Below are positions 8,330-19,150 of a stretch of DNA of 64,000 bases, piece after piece. The notes beneath the pieces are model-generated. The model made no database searches. It was not told where the DNA came from and saw only the letters and a list, made by a program, of their open reading frames with translations. The stretch comes from Hymenobacter ginkgonis. Lineage in GTDB: Bacteria; Bacteroidota; Bacteroidia; Cytophagales; Hymenobacteraceae. The stretch is from positions 186,001 to 250,000 of the forward strand of contig NZ_WQKZ01000004.1 in assembly GCF_009755225.1 (NCBI RefSeq), written 5' to 3'. Each line of letters begins with the position of its first letter. Position 1 is the stretch's first letter. A program made the position numbers and the translations under genes.

Positions 8330-8511
8330 GAGAGCGAGTGTTTCAGTGAATGAGTAGCAGTGCGCTAGCAGAAAACTGTTTGCGCATTGCCTTTAACGTA
8401 GCCCTACCGATAAGGTTGATAGTTCTTCATTAACCGTCCATCTACTACTAGGCCTAGGGGGCTTAGTATATAATGGCCCCAAAACCAACCCGAAAGCCCG
8501 CAAACGGACTG

Positions 8512-8898
8512 CTATTGCCGCAGCCGGGCCTGGATATCCTGAATTTTCTGGTAGTCTAGCGGCTTATGCAACAGCGCTACTACCAGCGGATTATCTTTGG
8601 CGCGGGCTACATCGGCGGGGGCCAGCGAGGAAGTAAGGATGTAGATAGAGCACCGCTGCTTCAGTTCTTCTTGCTGGGGCTTGAGGGCTTCTAAAACATC
8701 CCAGCCGCTGAGCAGGGGCATATTCAAGTCAAGCAAAATGACTTCGGGGAGAGCTTCTGTGGGGGCTTGCTGCAAAAAGGCTAGCGCTTCGGCCGGCAAC
8801 AGAAAGGTGGTAAGGCAATCGGGTAGCCCCGCGCGCTGGAAAAGCCGCTTTACTAAGAACACGCCGGTTGGGTCGTCGTCGATGAGGATAGTCTGCAT
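8512..8898 (-). CDS. Single-domain response regulator (CheY-like receiver)
   Basis: 128 residues consisting of only a receiver domain. The acidic triad is IDDDP (residues 6-10), the phosphoacceptor Asp is about residue 57 in VILLDLNMPLLSGWD, the conserved Thr/Ser is in YILTSS (88-91), and the Lys is in LHKPLD (112). No DNA-binding or enzymatic output is present, so it likely acts through protein contacts or as a phosphate shuttle. It starts 11 bases after the stop of the upstream histidine kinase, so the two are almost certainly a co-transcribed signalling pair. Confidence 0.92.
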   Translation of the reverse strand: MQTILIDDDPTGVFLVKRLFQRAGLPDCLTTFLLPAEALAFLQQAPTEALPEVILLDLNMPLLSGWDVLEALKPQQEELKQRCSIYILTSSLAPADVARAKDNPLVVALLHKPLDYQKIQDIQARLRQ

Positions 8899-8909
8899 GG
8901 CCGGGCTGT

Positions 8910-9983
8910 TTAGCGTAAGGTTAGGGTGAAGCGCGTACCCTCACCAAGCTGGCTGTGTACCTCAATTTGTCCGCCCATGTTTTCTACGTGCGTCTTGACT
9001 AAGTAGAGGCCTACCCCCCGCCCAGACAGCTTCGTATGAAACCGCTTGTAGAGCTTAAAAATGTCGGCGCCGGCCTGCTCCTGGTCGAAGCCCACGCCAT
9101 TGTCGGTTATTGTCACCACTTGCCTACCCCCCCCATCGCGGATGGCGGCAATGGCGATGTGCAGCGGCCGCTGGTCGGAGCGATACTTAATAGCATTGGT
9201 CAGCAGGTTAAAAAAAATGCTGTACAGGTACGCCCGGTTGGCCTGCACCCGCATGTGCTGGTCAATTTCTATTTGCGTCGTGCCACCACACTGGTCTAGC
9301 ACGTCTGCTAAGTCCTGCAGAACCTGGCTTATAATTTCCTGGAGCGGCACCGACTCGGGCACTGCTAAGTGCTGCTGGTCGCGGATGGTGAGGATGGTAT
9401 TCATGTCGCGCAGCACCAGGTCGAGTTGCTGCAAGTTTTGCTGCAAGTACTGCCGCGTTTCCTCGAAAAAAGGCGAACCCTGCTCCTCCGTACTCAGCAA
9501 TTCTACCAGCCCAACGGCATTGGCCAGGGGCGCGCGCAGGTTGTGCGAAACGATGTAGGCAAACTGCTGTAAGTTCTGGTTTTGGACGAATATTTCCTCC
9601 TGGTGCTGCGTCTTTTCCGTGATGTCGCGCGCTACCATATGCACGCCTACCACCTCGCCCTCTTGGCGAAGCGGTATTTTCACCACGTCCCAGTGCCGCG
9701 GAGCCGACTGCCCTTGCGAGGCAAACACTTCAAAGCGTACCGTTTTGCCAGCGATGGCCTCCCGCAGTTTCTGCGTAAATATGGGCTGGGCCCGCAGCGG
9801 CAAAAAATCGCTGTAAGGCTTGCCAATTACCTGTTCCTTCGACTTTTCTACCACCGCCAAAAACGCGGGGTTAGCATCTAGGATGATACCAGCAGGGTTC
9901 TGATAAAGGACCAGTTCAGGGGTATTTTCAAAAAGCGAACGAAACCGAACTTCGCTTGCGGCGATGGGAGCACCAGCATCCAT
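8910..9983 (-). CDS. PAS-domain sensor histidine kinase (soluble)
   Basis: 357 residues with no membrane segment. PAS domain about residues 11-125 (RFRSLFENTPELVLYQNPAG; PAC-like VVGVHMVARDITEKTQ). The dimerisation/phosphoacceptor helix has the H-box SHNLRAPLAN with His about residue 147. The ATPase domain has an N-box (FNLLTNAIKYRSDQRP), G1 (ITDNGVGFD) and G2 (GRGVGLYLVKTHVENMGG). It is a complete kinase of the HisKA/HATPase_c type that senses a cytoplasmic signal or ligand through PAS; the ligand is not evident. It lies upstream of, and nearly abuts, the receiver-only regulator. Confidence 0.92.
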   Translation of the reverse strand: MDAGAPIAASEVRFRSLFENTPELVLYQNPAGIILDANPAFLAVVEKSKEQVIGKPYSDFLPLRAQPIFTQKLREAIAGKTVRFEVFASQGQSAPRHWDVVKIPLRQEGEVVGVHMVARDITEKTQHQEEIFVQNQNLQQFAYIVSHNLRAPLANAVGLVELLSTEEQGSPFFEETRQYLQQNLQQLDLVLRDMNTILTIRDQQHLAVPESVPLQEIISQVLQDLADVLDQCGGTTQIEIDQHMRVQANRAYLYSIFFNLLTNAIKYRSDQRPLHIAIAAIRDGGGRQVVTITDNGVGFDQEQAGADIFKLYKRFHTKLSGRGVGLYLVKTHVENMGGQIEVHSQLGEGTRFTLTLR

Positions 9984-10131
9984 GTGCGTACTTCTATTAC
10001 TATATGGACTGGCTGACCTCTTAGAAAACCCAGTAGCAAACCAATAGAGTTGCCAAGGCTATACGGGCTATTTTGGCTTTGAGATGTATTTATTACGGGC
10101 AGTTGCAAAGGCTGCATGCCAACACAAATCG

Positions 10132-10166
10132 GCCAGCATACCGGGGTTTAGCTCCGGCCTGCTGGC
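10132..10166. terminator. Hairpin downstream of the MoxR gene
   Basis: GCCAGCA...CCGG pairs with CCGG...TGCTGGC around a 9-base loop, with a 2-3 base internal loop. There is no T tract on the minus strand, so it is a weak terminator candidate or simply a stable 3' hairpin for the MoxR transcript. Confidence 0.35.
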
Positions 10167-10200
10167 TGGCATAGTAGCAGGGGGTAGGGCGAGCGGCGAC

Positions 10201-11175
<975 letters not shown>

Positions 11176-11353
11176 AAGGGCAAAGTAACGGCAGCCCGCT
11201 CATACCAAAAGGCCTACCCCCCTTCGTTGAGTTAAGAGAACCGGGAGTGGTATTAAGGTGGACATTACCCAACCCCTACGGCCGGTTTTCCGTTTGGAAA
11301 GCCATAATTATGTTTCTTTACCAAGCTAATGTTGGCTTGGCCTACCTTTCTAT

Positions 11354-14300
11354 TTGCCTGTGTCAGTTTATCTACGACGCTTTTTGTACGTTGTCTTTGG
11401 CTTGCTGGCACTGATACTGGTGCTGGCAGTGGGCGTTTTTGTGGCTGTGCAAACCCCAGCGGGCCAAGACTTTGTGGCGCGTCGCGCCGAAGGCTACTTG
11501 CGCGGCAAACTCAAAACCGAGGTTCGGCTCGGCACATTTCGGACAGATTTTCGCCACGCCATCAATTTTGATAACGTGTACTTGGCCGACCAGCAGCGCG
11601 ACACGCTGCTCTCGGTAGGCCACCTTGGGGTGAGCGTCGATATTTGGGCGCTGCTGCACAAGCAAATCAATATAAAGGACGTGGAGCTGAACGACGGCCG
11701 CGTGCGCCTCACCCGCACCGAACCCGACAGCGTAAACAATTACGACTTTATTATTCAGGCCTTTAGTGACCCTACGGCGCCCGTTGACACGACTAGCTCG
11801 GGGCTGAAATACGACATCGGCAAGGTGCACCTGACCAATATTTTGTTCACGCAGCAAGACCAAGTGGCCGGCTCCGACCTGCGCGCCAAGCTGGGCGAGC
11901 TGCTGGTGAACATGGACGAGGTAGATGTGGATAACTCTGTGTATAAGGTGGATAACGCCGCCCTGCGCCACGCTGCTATCTCGATGGGCCAAACCAAAAC
12001 TGCTCCCGAACTCGACGATAAAAAGCCTGAGAAACCACTGGACCTGACATTTGGCCTGAACAAGGCGACGCTGGAAGATGTGGCGTTTGTGTATAAAAAC
12101 GAGCCGGCGGCCCAGTACATCAACACCAAAATTGGCCTGGCCGACGTCACAGCTAAAAACATCGATTTGGCTAACGAGCGCATCGACCTCGACAAGTTGA
12201 CGCTCAAGAATACCACGTTTGCGTACTCGCAAAACAAGAATGTGCCCGTGGAGCAGCGCGTTATCAACCCTGCTGAGGCCGTGCGCAAGGTGGACGAAGC
12301 CGCCGACAAAGCCAGCCCTACCCCCCTCAAATGGCGCGTGACCCTGAACCAGTCGGACATCAGCGGGGTAGCGGTGAACTTTGACAATTTTAACGACCCG
12401 AAACTGAAAACGCGCTACTCGGCGCTCGACTACAGCCACTTACATTTTACGGGTTTGGTGCTGAATACCCGCGACTTGACCTTCACGGAGAACCGCACCA
12501 CGCTGCAACTCGACAACCTGGCGGGCAAAGACCAAAGCGGCTTTGAAATAAATTCGGCGCGGGCGGCCGTGGTGTACGACTCGGTACAGATTGGGCTGGA
12601 CAGCTTGGATTTAGTAACGCCGCATTCGCACATCCGGCGTAGCCTGGGCATACGCTATAAAAGCCTAGCCAGCATCGCCGACGACCTGCCCAACCTGGGG
12701 CTGAGCGGCGACCTGCGCGAAACGCGATTGGGCTTCCGCGATATTCTGTACCTGGTGCCGAGCCTGGCCGATACGCCGCCCTTCACCACTGGCCCCACCC
12801 AAAGCGTGCTGCTGAGTGGGCTGGTGAGTGGCCGGCTGGGCGATTTGAGCATTCGCAACCTCGATTTTGTGGGGCTGCGCAACACGGTGGTGCAGGCGCG
12901 GCGGGCGCACATCATCGGCCTGCCCAACGTGGACGGCCGCCTGTATACGGACTTGGATATTCAGCGCTTTAGCACTACGCGGGCCGATTTGCTGAGCGTG
13001 CTGCCCAAGGGCACGGTGCCCAGCAACATCAGCCTACCCCCCACCCTGGCCCTGAGCGGCACGTTTCGGGGGCGGCCCACTACACTGCAATTTGACACTA
13101 ATCTCAAGCTACGCTCGACCTACGGCAACGTCGCGTTTTCGGGTAAGCTGGGGGCCGCCAAGAATGGCCAGCAGCCGTTGGTGGGTACGTTTGCCGTGCA
13201 GAACTTCGACGCGGGCAAATTGCTGAAAAACCCGACCATTGGTCCCATCACGGGTTCGGGGCGCATTAATGCCACAGGTAACTTGCAGGACCCCAGCACG
13301 CTAGTGGGTAAGCTGACGGCTAATGTTCAGAGTGCCCGCTACAACGGCTATACTTACCACGGCGTAACGGCCGCCGTAGACATCGACCGTAATAAGTACG
13401 TTATTGCAGCGAGCAGCAAGAACGACCCCAACCTCGACCTCGACCTAAAAGCTGTGGTGAACCTGCGCGATAGCCGCAACCCCAGCTACGAGGTGACCTC
13501 GCTGAATTTGCGCGGCGCCAACCTCACCAAGTTGGGCTTCTACACGGGCGGCGACCTGCGGGTGCAGGGCAACCTCACGGCTAATCTGCGCGGGGCCGAT
13601 GCTAACTCCATCAACGGCACGTTTAGCGGCAATAACATTGTCATTGTCAACAACAACCAGCCGTTTCCACTGGATTCGGTGAGCGGCAGCATCGTGCAAA
13701 CGGCGGCTCGCACGGCGGTGAAATTCAACTCCAACGTCGCGGACATTAACCTAGATGGCAACGTGCACTTGGGCGACTTGGCCACGGAGCTGCAACGCCA
13801 CATCAACCGCTACTTCCGGATGGCGGGCGTGACGCCTTTCCGCGATAACTCGGGTAACCAGCAGTTTACGTATTCGCTGCGCGTGAAGCAAACGCGCCTG
13901 CTGCGCCGGTTGGTGCCGGGCCTGCGGCGGCTGTCGCCCTTCACACTAGCCGGCGACTATAGCCGCGCCGCAGCCCGCCTCACGGCCAACACCAGCATTC
14001 CAATTATTCGCTACCAGAACTACCGGCTCGATTCGCTGCGGCTAAACGTGGACTCGGACCCGCGCAAGCTAGACTACGCGTTGCGCCTCGCGCAGGCAGG
14101 CCAGGACACGACGCTGCGATTGCGCCGACCCAGCATTGTGGGCAATGTGGCTGATAATAAGATAAATACACGCGCCTCCATCCTAGGCGACTCCACTAAC
14201 AAAGAGCGGCTGGCTTTGGCCGGCGCGCTCGAAGTGCTGAACCAGCGCGGCGGCGATGCTTTCCAATTTGTGGCCGCGCCCGAGCAGATTATCAACTACG

Positions 14301-16591
14301 ACACCTGGACGGCAGGCACCGGCAACTACGTGCGCTACAACGCCGACGGCACCATTGTGGCCAATGCGCTACGCCTCGCCAACGGCGGGTCGGCACTGGT
14401 AGTGCAAAGCCAAAACCCAGCCGTGAACACGTCGCCGCTGGCCGTGCGCTTCGAGCAGTTTAACCTAGCTGTGGTGGGCCGTGCCATTGGCATGGCCGAC
14501 TCGACGTTGGGCGGTACGCTCAATGGCGAGGCAGTGGCCCGCAACTTGGGCACCAAAAAGCAGGCTTTCACGGCCAACTTGACCATCAAGGATTTGCTAT
14601 ACAGCAAAACGGTGCTCGGCGACTTGGCGCTGCAAGCCAATAACCCCGTGCCCGACCGCTACGACGTGAACGCCCGCCTAACCGGTGGCGGGGGCAACGA
14701 CGTGACGGTGCGCGGTGCCTACCGCACCACCGGCACTACCCCCCTCGATTTTGTGGTGGACGTAGCGCGCCTCAATGTGAAGACTGCTGAGCCGTTCTCG
14801 GCGGGTCAAATTAGCAAGTCTACCGGCTTCCTAAATGGGCAGCTAACGGTAGCTGGCACTACCAGCGCGCCGCAGGTGCGCGGCCGCCTTACTACCTCGG
14901 CTGATGCCAGCTTTGTGGTGCCACAACTGGGTTCGCCTTTCCGGCTGGTGAGCCAGCCCATTGTGTTTGATGACAAAGGCATTGCCTTCAACAACTTTAC
15001 GGTGCTTGACTCGGCGGGCAACAAAGCGGTGGCTAATGGCTACCTGCTCACGCGCAACCTGATAGACTACAACTTCGACCTGCGCGTGACGACTGACAAG
15101 TTCTTGGCCGTGAAGAGCACCCGTCGCAACAACCAGCTTTATTATGGCCGGCTGGTGGTGGACTCCGACACGCGTTTGACCGGGCCGCTCACACTCATCA
15201 AGATTGATACCCGCGCCACGGTAGTCAACGGCTCGGACCTAACGGTAGAAAACCCGGCCGCCGACCCTAGCGTGGTAGCCCGCGAAGGCATTGTGCAGTT
15301 TGTGGATAAGAGCGTTAAAATCAATCCGATGCTGGCTAAGAAGCTGGCCGCGGCCGATTCGGCGGCTAGCGCTGGTGCGATTGGCTACGACATCACGGCC
15401 CAGATTACGATTACCGAGAAGACGCCTTTCACCTTCGTAGTGGACCCTGTGAGCGGCGACAACCTGCGCGTGCGGGCGGCCGGCACCGTCACGGCCACCA
15501 TCGACCCCAGCAACAACATTACCCTCAACGGCCGCCTCGACGTGCGCCAGGGCAAGTACAAGCTCTCGCTCTACGGCTTGGTGACGCGCGAATTCATCAT
15601 TGCCCGCGGCTCGTCGATTGCCTGGACCGGCGACCCCTACAACGCCGACCTTAACCTCACGGCCATTTATAAAGTGAAGGCAGCCCCGGCTGACCTGCTG
15701 GCCGCGCAGGGCACGCTCGATGCCACGGCCCAGAACGTATCGCGCAATGGTCTGAACTTTAACGTGCTGCTGAAAGTCACTGACCAACTCAGCAAGCCCA
15801 CCATTGGCTTTGACATTACCCTACCCCAGTCGTCGCTCAATAGCGCGGTCGGGAACGAGGTAGAGGCCGTGCTGGGCAACTTGCGCCAGCCTAACCAAAC
15901 TTCGGAGCTGAGCAAGCAGGTATTTTCTCTACTCGTGTTGGGGCGCTTTATTCAGCAGAACCCGTTCCAGTCGGCAGCGGGTGAGGGGATAGTAGCCAGC
16001 CAGTTGCGGGGCTCCGTAAGCCAGGTGCTCACCGACCAGTTACAGAGCCTGACCGGCAAATACCTATCAGGCCTGGGCCTCGACCTGGGCGTGACCAACC
16101 AGGCAGATTACAGTAGTGGCTCCAACGGCTCGCGTACCGACCTGAATGTGGCCGTGCGCCGCCAGCTGCTTAACAACCGCCTCACGGTGCGCCTGGGTAC
16201 CGACGTGCCCCTGAGTGGTGGCACCGGCAACCAGACCAGCAACAGCAACGTGAGCAACTTCGCCGGCGACCTTAGTCTGGAGTACACCCTACTGGCCGAT
16301 GGCCGCCTGCGCCTGCGCGCCTTCCGCCAGAATGCCTACGAAGACATCGATGGCGCCATTGTGCGCACGGGCGCCGCGCTGGTATTTCAGCGCGACTATA
16401 GCAGCTTCCAGGAATTGTTTGCCAAGGTGAGCCGCCAGGAAAAAGATATACGCCACGAAGCGCGCAAGCAGGACAAGCTAGACAAAGAGGAAAAGCAGCG
16501 CCGCGACCAGCAACTGGCCGACTCGGCCGCTAACACGCACACTACCACCATGCGCCGCGACACCACGCGCCGCCCAGCTACCGCCAATTGA
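11354..16591 (+). CDS. tamB: TamB-like translocation and assembly protein
   Basis: Very large periplasm-spanning protein (1745 residues). One N-terminal membrane anchor (about residues 5-33, FLYVVFGLLALILVLAVGVFVAVQ) is followed by an AsmA-like N-terminal region, then a long beta-rich repetitive body typical of lipid-transfer bridge proteins. The C-terminal TamB domain (about residues 1240-1690; KYKLSLYGLVTREFIIARGS, SELSKQVFSLLVLGRF) comes before a charged tail. It partners with the Omp85 protein encoded 6 bases downstream (TamL). Known roles of the family are outer-membrane protein assembly and phospholipid transport. The start is TTG at 11354; GTG at 11360 is an alternative only two codons later. 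Confidence 0.9.
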   Translation: MPVSVYLRRFLYVVFGLLALILVLAVGVFVAVQTPAGQDFVARRAEGYLRGKLKTEVRLGTFRTDFRHAINFDNVYLADQQRDTLLSVGHLGVSVDIWALLHKQINIKDVELNDGRVRLTRTEPDSVNNYDFIIQAFSDPTAPVDTTSSGLKYDIGKVHLTNILFTQQDQVAGSDLRAKLGELLVNMDEVDVDNSVYKVDNAALRHAAISMGQTKTAPELDDKKPEKPLDLTFGLNKATLEDVAFVYKNEPAAQYINTKIGLADVTAKNIDLANERIDLDKLTLKNTTFAYSQNKNVPVEQRVINPAEAVRKVDEAADKASPTPLKWRVTLNQSDISGVAVNFDNFNDPKLKTRYSALDYSHLHFTGLVLNTRDLTFTENRTTLQLDNLAGKDQSGFEINSARAAVVYDSVQIGLDSLDLVTPHSHIRRSLGIRYKSLASIADDLPNLGLSGDLRETRLGFRDILYLVPSLADTPPFTTGPTQSVLLSGLVSGRLGDLSIRNLDFVGLRNTVVQARRAHIIGLPNVDGRLYTDLDIQRFSTTRADLLSVLPKGTVPSNISLPPTLALSGTFRGRPTTLQFDTNLKLRSTYGNVAFSGKLGAAKNGQQPLVGTFAVQNFDAGKLLKNPTIGPITGSGRINATGNLQDPSTLVGKLTANVQSARYNGYTYHGVTAAVDIDRNKYVIAASSKNDPNLDLDLKAVVNLRDSRNPSYEVTSLNLRGANLTKLGFYTGGDLRVQGNLTANLRGADANSINGTFSGNNIVIVNNNQPFPLDSVSGSIVQTAARTAVKFNSNVADINLDGNVHLGDLATELQRHINRYFRMAGVTPFRDNSGNQQFTYSLRVKQTRLLRRLVPGLRRLSPFTLAGDYSRAAARLTANTSIPIIRYQNYRLDSLRLNVDSDPRKLDYALRLAQAGQDTTLRLRRPSIVGNVADNKINTRASILGDSTNKERLALAGALEVLNQRGGDAFQFVAAPEQIINYDTWTAGTGNYVRYNADGTIVANALRLANGGSALVVQSQNPAVNTSPLAVRFEQFNLAVVGRAIGMADSTLGGTLNGEAVARNLGTKKQAFTANLTIKDLLYSKTVLGDLALQANNPVPDRYDVNARLTGGGGNDVTVRGAYRTTGTTPLDFVVDVARLNVKTAEPFSAGQISKSTGFLNGQLTVAGTTSAPQVRGRLTTSADASFVVPQLGSPFRLVSQPIVFDDKGIAFNNFTVLDSAGNKAVANGYLLTRNLIDYNFDLRVTTDKFLAVKSTRRNNQLYYGRLVVDSDTRLTGPLTLIKIDTRATVVNGSDLTVENPAADPSVVAREGIVQFVDKSVKINPMLAKKLAAADSAASAGAIGYDITAQITITEKTPFTFVVDPVSGDNLRVRAAGTVTATIDPSNNITLNGRLDVRQGKYKLSLYGLVTREFIIARGSSIAWTGDPYNADLNLTAIYKVKAAPADLLAAQGTLDATAQNVSRNGLNFNVLLKVTDQLSKPTIGFDITLPQSSLNSAVGNEVEAVLGNLRQPNQTSELSKQVFSLLVLGRFIQQNPFQSAAGEGIVASQLRGSVSQVLTDQLQSLTGKYLSGLGLDLGVTNQADYSSGSNGSRTDLNVAVRRQLLNNRLTVRLGTDVPLSGGTGNQTSNSNVSNFAGDLSLEYTLLADGRLRLRAFRQNAYEDIDGAIVRTGAALVFQRDYSSFQELFAKVSRQEKDIRHEARKQDKLDKEEKQRRDQQLADSAANTHTTTMRRDTTRRPATAN

Positions 16592-16597
16592 TTTAGA

Positions 16598-18976
16598 ATG
16601 ATGTATTTACCCTCTCCCAGCCCACTTCCGGTGGGCCAGGAACAACCTGCTTTACGCCCCCACCCTACCCCTCGCATTCGGCGTGGCGGCTTGGCAGTGG
16701 CCCTGTTGCTAGGGCTACTGGGCTCGTGCACGGGCCTGCGCTACGTGCCCGAGGGGCAGAAGCTTTACACGGGTAGCAAAGTGATTATCAAGTCGCCCGA
16801 GAAACTCAAAAACCAATCGGCGCTGCAAGCCGAACTCGAAGCCCTGGTGCGGCCGCAACCCAATTTTTCGATTCTGGGGCGGCGGCCGAAGTTGTTTTTC
16901 TGGCACCTAGGGGTAGGCAAGAGCAAGGGTATTGGTCACTTTTTGGCCGGAAAATTTGGCGAAGCCCCGGTGCTCATCACCCAAGCCCAGCCCGCTAATA
17001 CCCAAAAGCTAATGACGAACCGGCTGGAAAACCGGGGCTATTTCCACGCCTCTACCAGCAGTGAAATAGTACAGCAGGAGAAGACGGCCCAGGTGAATTA
17101 CACTACCACGCCGGGCCGGCAGTACACGATTCAGGAAATTCACTTTCCCGAGCGCGACACGCTGGTTGATGCGGCTATTCGCAGCACTCAGGCGGGCACC
17201 ATTCTGAAGGTAGGCGACCCCTACGACCTCGACATTCTGACCCAAGAGCGCCTGCGGGTAGACCAAGCCCTGAAAAACCAGGGCTACTACTACTTCAATC
17301 CCAGCTACATTCTGTTTCAAGTAGATAGCACGTTGAATGGTAAGGTCAACGTTTTTTATAAAGTGAAGGCCGACGCGCCCGCCAAGGCTACCCGCCCCTA
17401 CTGGCTGAAGACGGTGAGCTTGAACACCGATTACGTCCTCACCGACACGGTGCGCCGCGAACCCGTTCGCTACCAGAAGTTTCTGTACTACCCCGACGAA
17501 ACCATGTTTAAGGCGCGGGCCATTACGCGGGCGGTGTTCCTGACGCCCGACAGCCTATTCCGGCTGCGCCGCCGCGACCAAACCCTGAGCCGCCTGATGA
17601 GCCTGGGCACGTTTCGCTTCGTCGAAATCAAGTTTAAGCCCTCGGCCGCCGGCGATTCGGCTGGTCGTGGCCGCCTCGACACCGATATTTTGATGACGCA
17701 GCTTAAGAAGAAGAGCGTGCGCGCCGAGCTGCAACTGGTGAGCAAGAGCAACGGCTTCACCGGGCCGGGCCTCACGGTATCGTACCGCAACCGCTCGGCT
17801 TTTCGCGGTGCCGAGCAGCTGATTGTCAACGCCGTAGCCTCGACCGAAACCCAAACCAAAGCGCCCGCCGGGGCCGAAAGCCGCAATAATACCGGCCTTA
17901 TTTCCAACGAGTTCGGCATCAATGCCCAGGTTATTGTGCCGCGGCTCATTGCCCCACAGCTGCCCTTTCTGAATCCGCGGCTCGTGAATTCCGACTTCCA
18001 GCCTCGCACCAACTTTGGCGCGGGCATCCGCTACGTGACGCGCACGGGCTATTTTGCAACCACCAGCTACTCAGCCAACTATGGCTACAGCTGGAAAACT
18101 AAGATTACCAACGAGCAGGAGTTGAAGCTCGTGGACCTCTCCTATAACGCTGTTTCGACCCAGCCCGTTTTTGATACGCTGCTGATGCAACGGCCCTTCC
18201 TGCGGCAGGCCTACCAGTCGCAGTTCATCCTGGCCAGCTCGTACCGCTACACCTACAACCAGCAAGTGCTGGAAAACCGCCGCCAGCAGATTTTCTTCCA
18301 AGGCATTGCCGAGGTGAGCGGCAACGTGGCCAACGCGCTGAGCGGCCTCGTGGTCGGCTCCAAGAGCCCTACCGAATACTATACTATTGCCAACCAGCGC
18401 TTTGCGCAATACGCTAAGTTCGACCTAGAGCTGCGCGAATACTTTCGCATCAGCGACGACCCCAAGTCGGGCAACCGTATTGTGGGCCGCCTCCAGATTG
18501 GCATCGGCCTACCCTACGGCAACTCCAGCGGCAGCTCGCTGCCCTATTTGCGCCAGTACGGCATCGGTGGCCCCAACTCCATCCGGGCCTACGCGGCGCG
18601 CCAGATTGGGCCGGGCTCGTACAAGCCCACCACCTCCGACTTGGCCAGCAGCTTCAGCTACTACGACCAAGTGGGCGACCTGCGCCTCGAAGGCAACCTC
18701 GAATACCGCCAAGATTTGTTTCCCTACGTGAAGGGCGCCGTATTTATCGATGCGGGCAATATTTGGCTTGTTAATAACGACCCCCAACGGCCGGGCGGGC
18801 AGTTTCAGGCCAGCACCTTTCTCAACCAGTTGGCCGTGGGTACGGGGGTAGGGCTGCGCGTAGATGTACAGTTTTTCGTTATTCGCTTCGACTACGCCAT
18901 CCCGCTGCGGGCCAATTACGGCACGCCCGACGACAAAGCCGGCCGCCTCAACCTGGCCATTGGTTACCCCTTCTAG
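16598..18976 (+). CDS. tamL: TamL: lipoprotein Omp85/BamA-superfamily outer-membrane protein
   Basis: 792 residues. A hydrophobic segment ends in a lipobox (VALLLGLLGSC, Cys about residue 43) followed by TGLRYVPEGQKLYTGSKV, the hallmark of the Bacteroidota TamL lipoprotein form of TamA. POTRA-like repeats occupy about residues 50-330 (YTIQEIHFPERDTLVDAAI). The C-terminal 16-stranded Omp85 barrel includes a GGPNSIRAYAARQIGPGSY lid-lock-like motif and ends in aromatic Phe (LNLAIGYPF). It follows tamB by 6 bases, so the two are translationally linked and probably act together. The intrinsic terminator at 19012-19042 closes the operon. Confidence 0.9.
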   Translation: MMYLPSPSPLPVGQEQPALRPHPTPRIRRGGLAVALLLGLLGSCTGLRYVPEGQKLYTGSKVIIKSPEKLKNQSALQAELEALVRPQPNFSILGRRPKLFFWHLGVGKSKGIGHFLAGKFGEAPVLITQAQPANTQKLMTNRLENRGYFHASTSSEIVQQEKTAQVNYTTTPGRQYTIQEIHFPERDTLVDAAIRSTQAGTILKVGDPYDLDILTQERLRVDQALKNQGYYYFNPSYILFQVDSTLNGKVNVFYKVKADAPAKATRPYWLKTVSLNTDYVLTDTVRREPVRYQKFLYYPDETMFKARAITRAVFLTPDSLFRLRRRDQTLSRLMSLGTFRFVEIKFKPSAAGDSAGRGRLDTDILMTQLKKKSVRAELQLVSKSNGFTGPGLTVSYRNRSAFRGAEQLIVNAVASTETQTKAPAGAESRNNTGLISNEFGINAQVIVPRLIAPQLPFLNPRLVNSDFQPRTNFGAGIRYVTRTGYFATTSYSANYGYSWKTKITNEQELKLVDLSYNAVSTQPVFDTLLMQRPFLRQAYQSQFILASSYRYTYNQQVLENRRQQIFFQGIAEVSGNVANALSGLVVGSKSPTEYYTIANQRFAQYAKFDLELREYFRISDDPKSGNRIVGRLQIGIGLPYGNSSGSSLPYLRQYGIGGPNSIRAYAARQIGPGSYKPTTSDLASSFSYYDQVGDLRLEGNLEYRQDLFPYVKGAVFIDAGNIWLVNNDPQRPGGQFQASTFLNQLAVGTGVGLRVDVQFFVIRFDYAIPLRANYGTPDDKAGRLNLAIGYPF

Positions 18977-19011
18977 CAGGCGCCACAAGTGCTTTTTGCT
19001 TGATTGAACAG

Positions 19012-19042
19012 GGCTCGTTGTTTCGGCAACGAGCCTTTTTTT
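19012..19042 (+). terminator. Intrinsic terminator of the tamB-tamL operon
   Basis: A 9-bp stem (GGCTCGTTG pairing with CAACGAGCC), a 6-base loop and seven T. It lies 35 bases after tamL and upstream of the M13 peptidase ATG. Confidence 0.88.
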
Positions 19043-19150
19043 GTGCTGGCGGCAGCCGCAGCTAAGCCGGTATCCTCCGGGCTCTCCTTCCTTTCTAGTT
19101 TATTTGCCTCAGCATTTTACCTCAAACGTCCTACCCCCGCTCGTCCTCCT

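Noticed and set aside
11372..12439. 355-codon open frame on the minus strand opposite tamB
   Set aside because: Shadow frame: the composition is low-complexity, no domain is recognisable, and it lies wholly inside the well-supported tamB gene.
19004..19150. Upstream extension of the M13 peptidase frame
   Set aside because: It would be translated through the tamB-tamL terminator hairpin, and the lipoprotein signal begins at the ATG at 19151.
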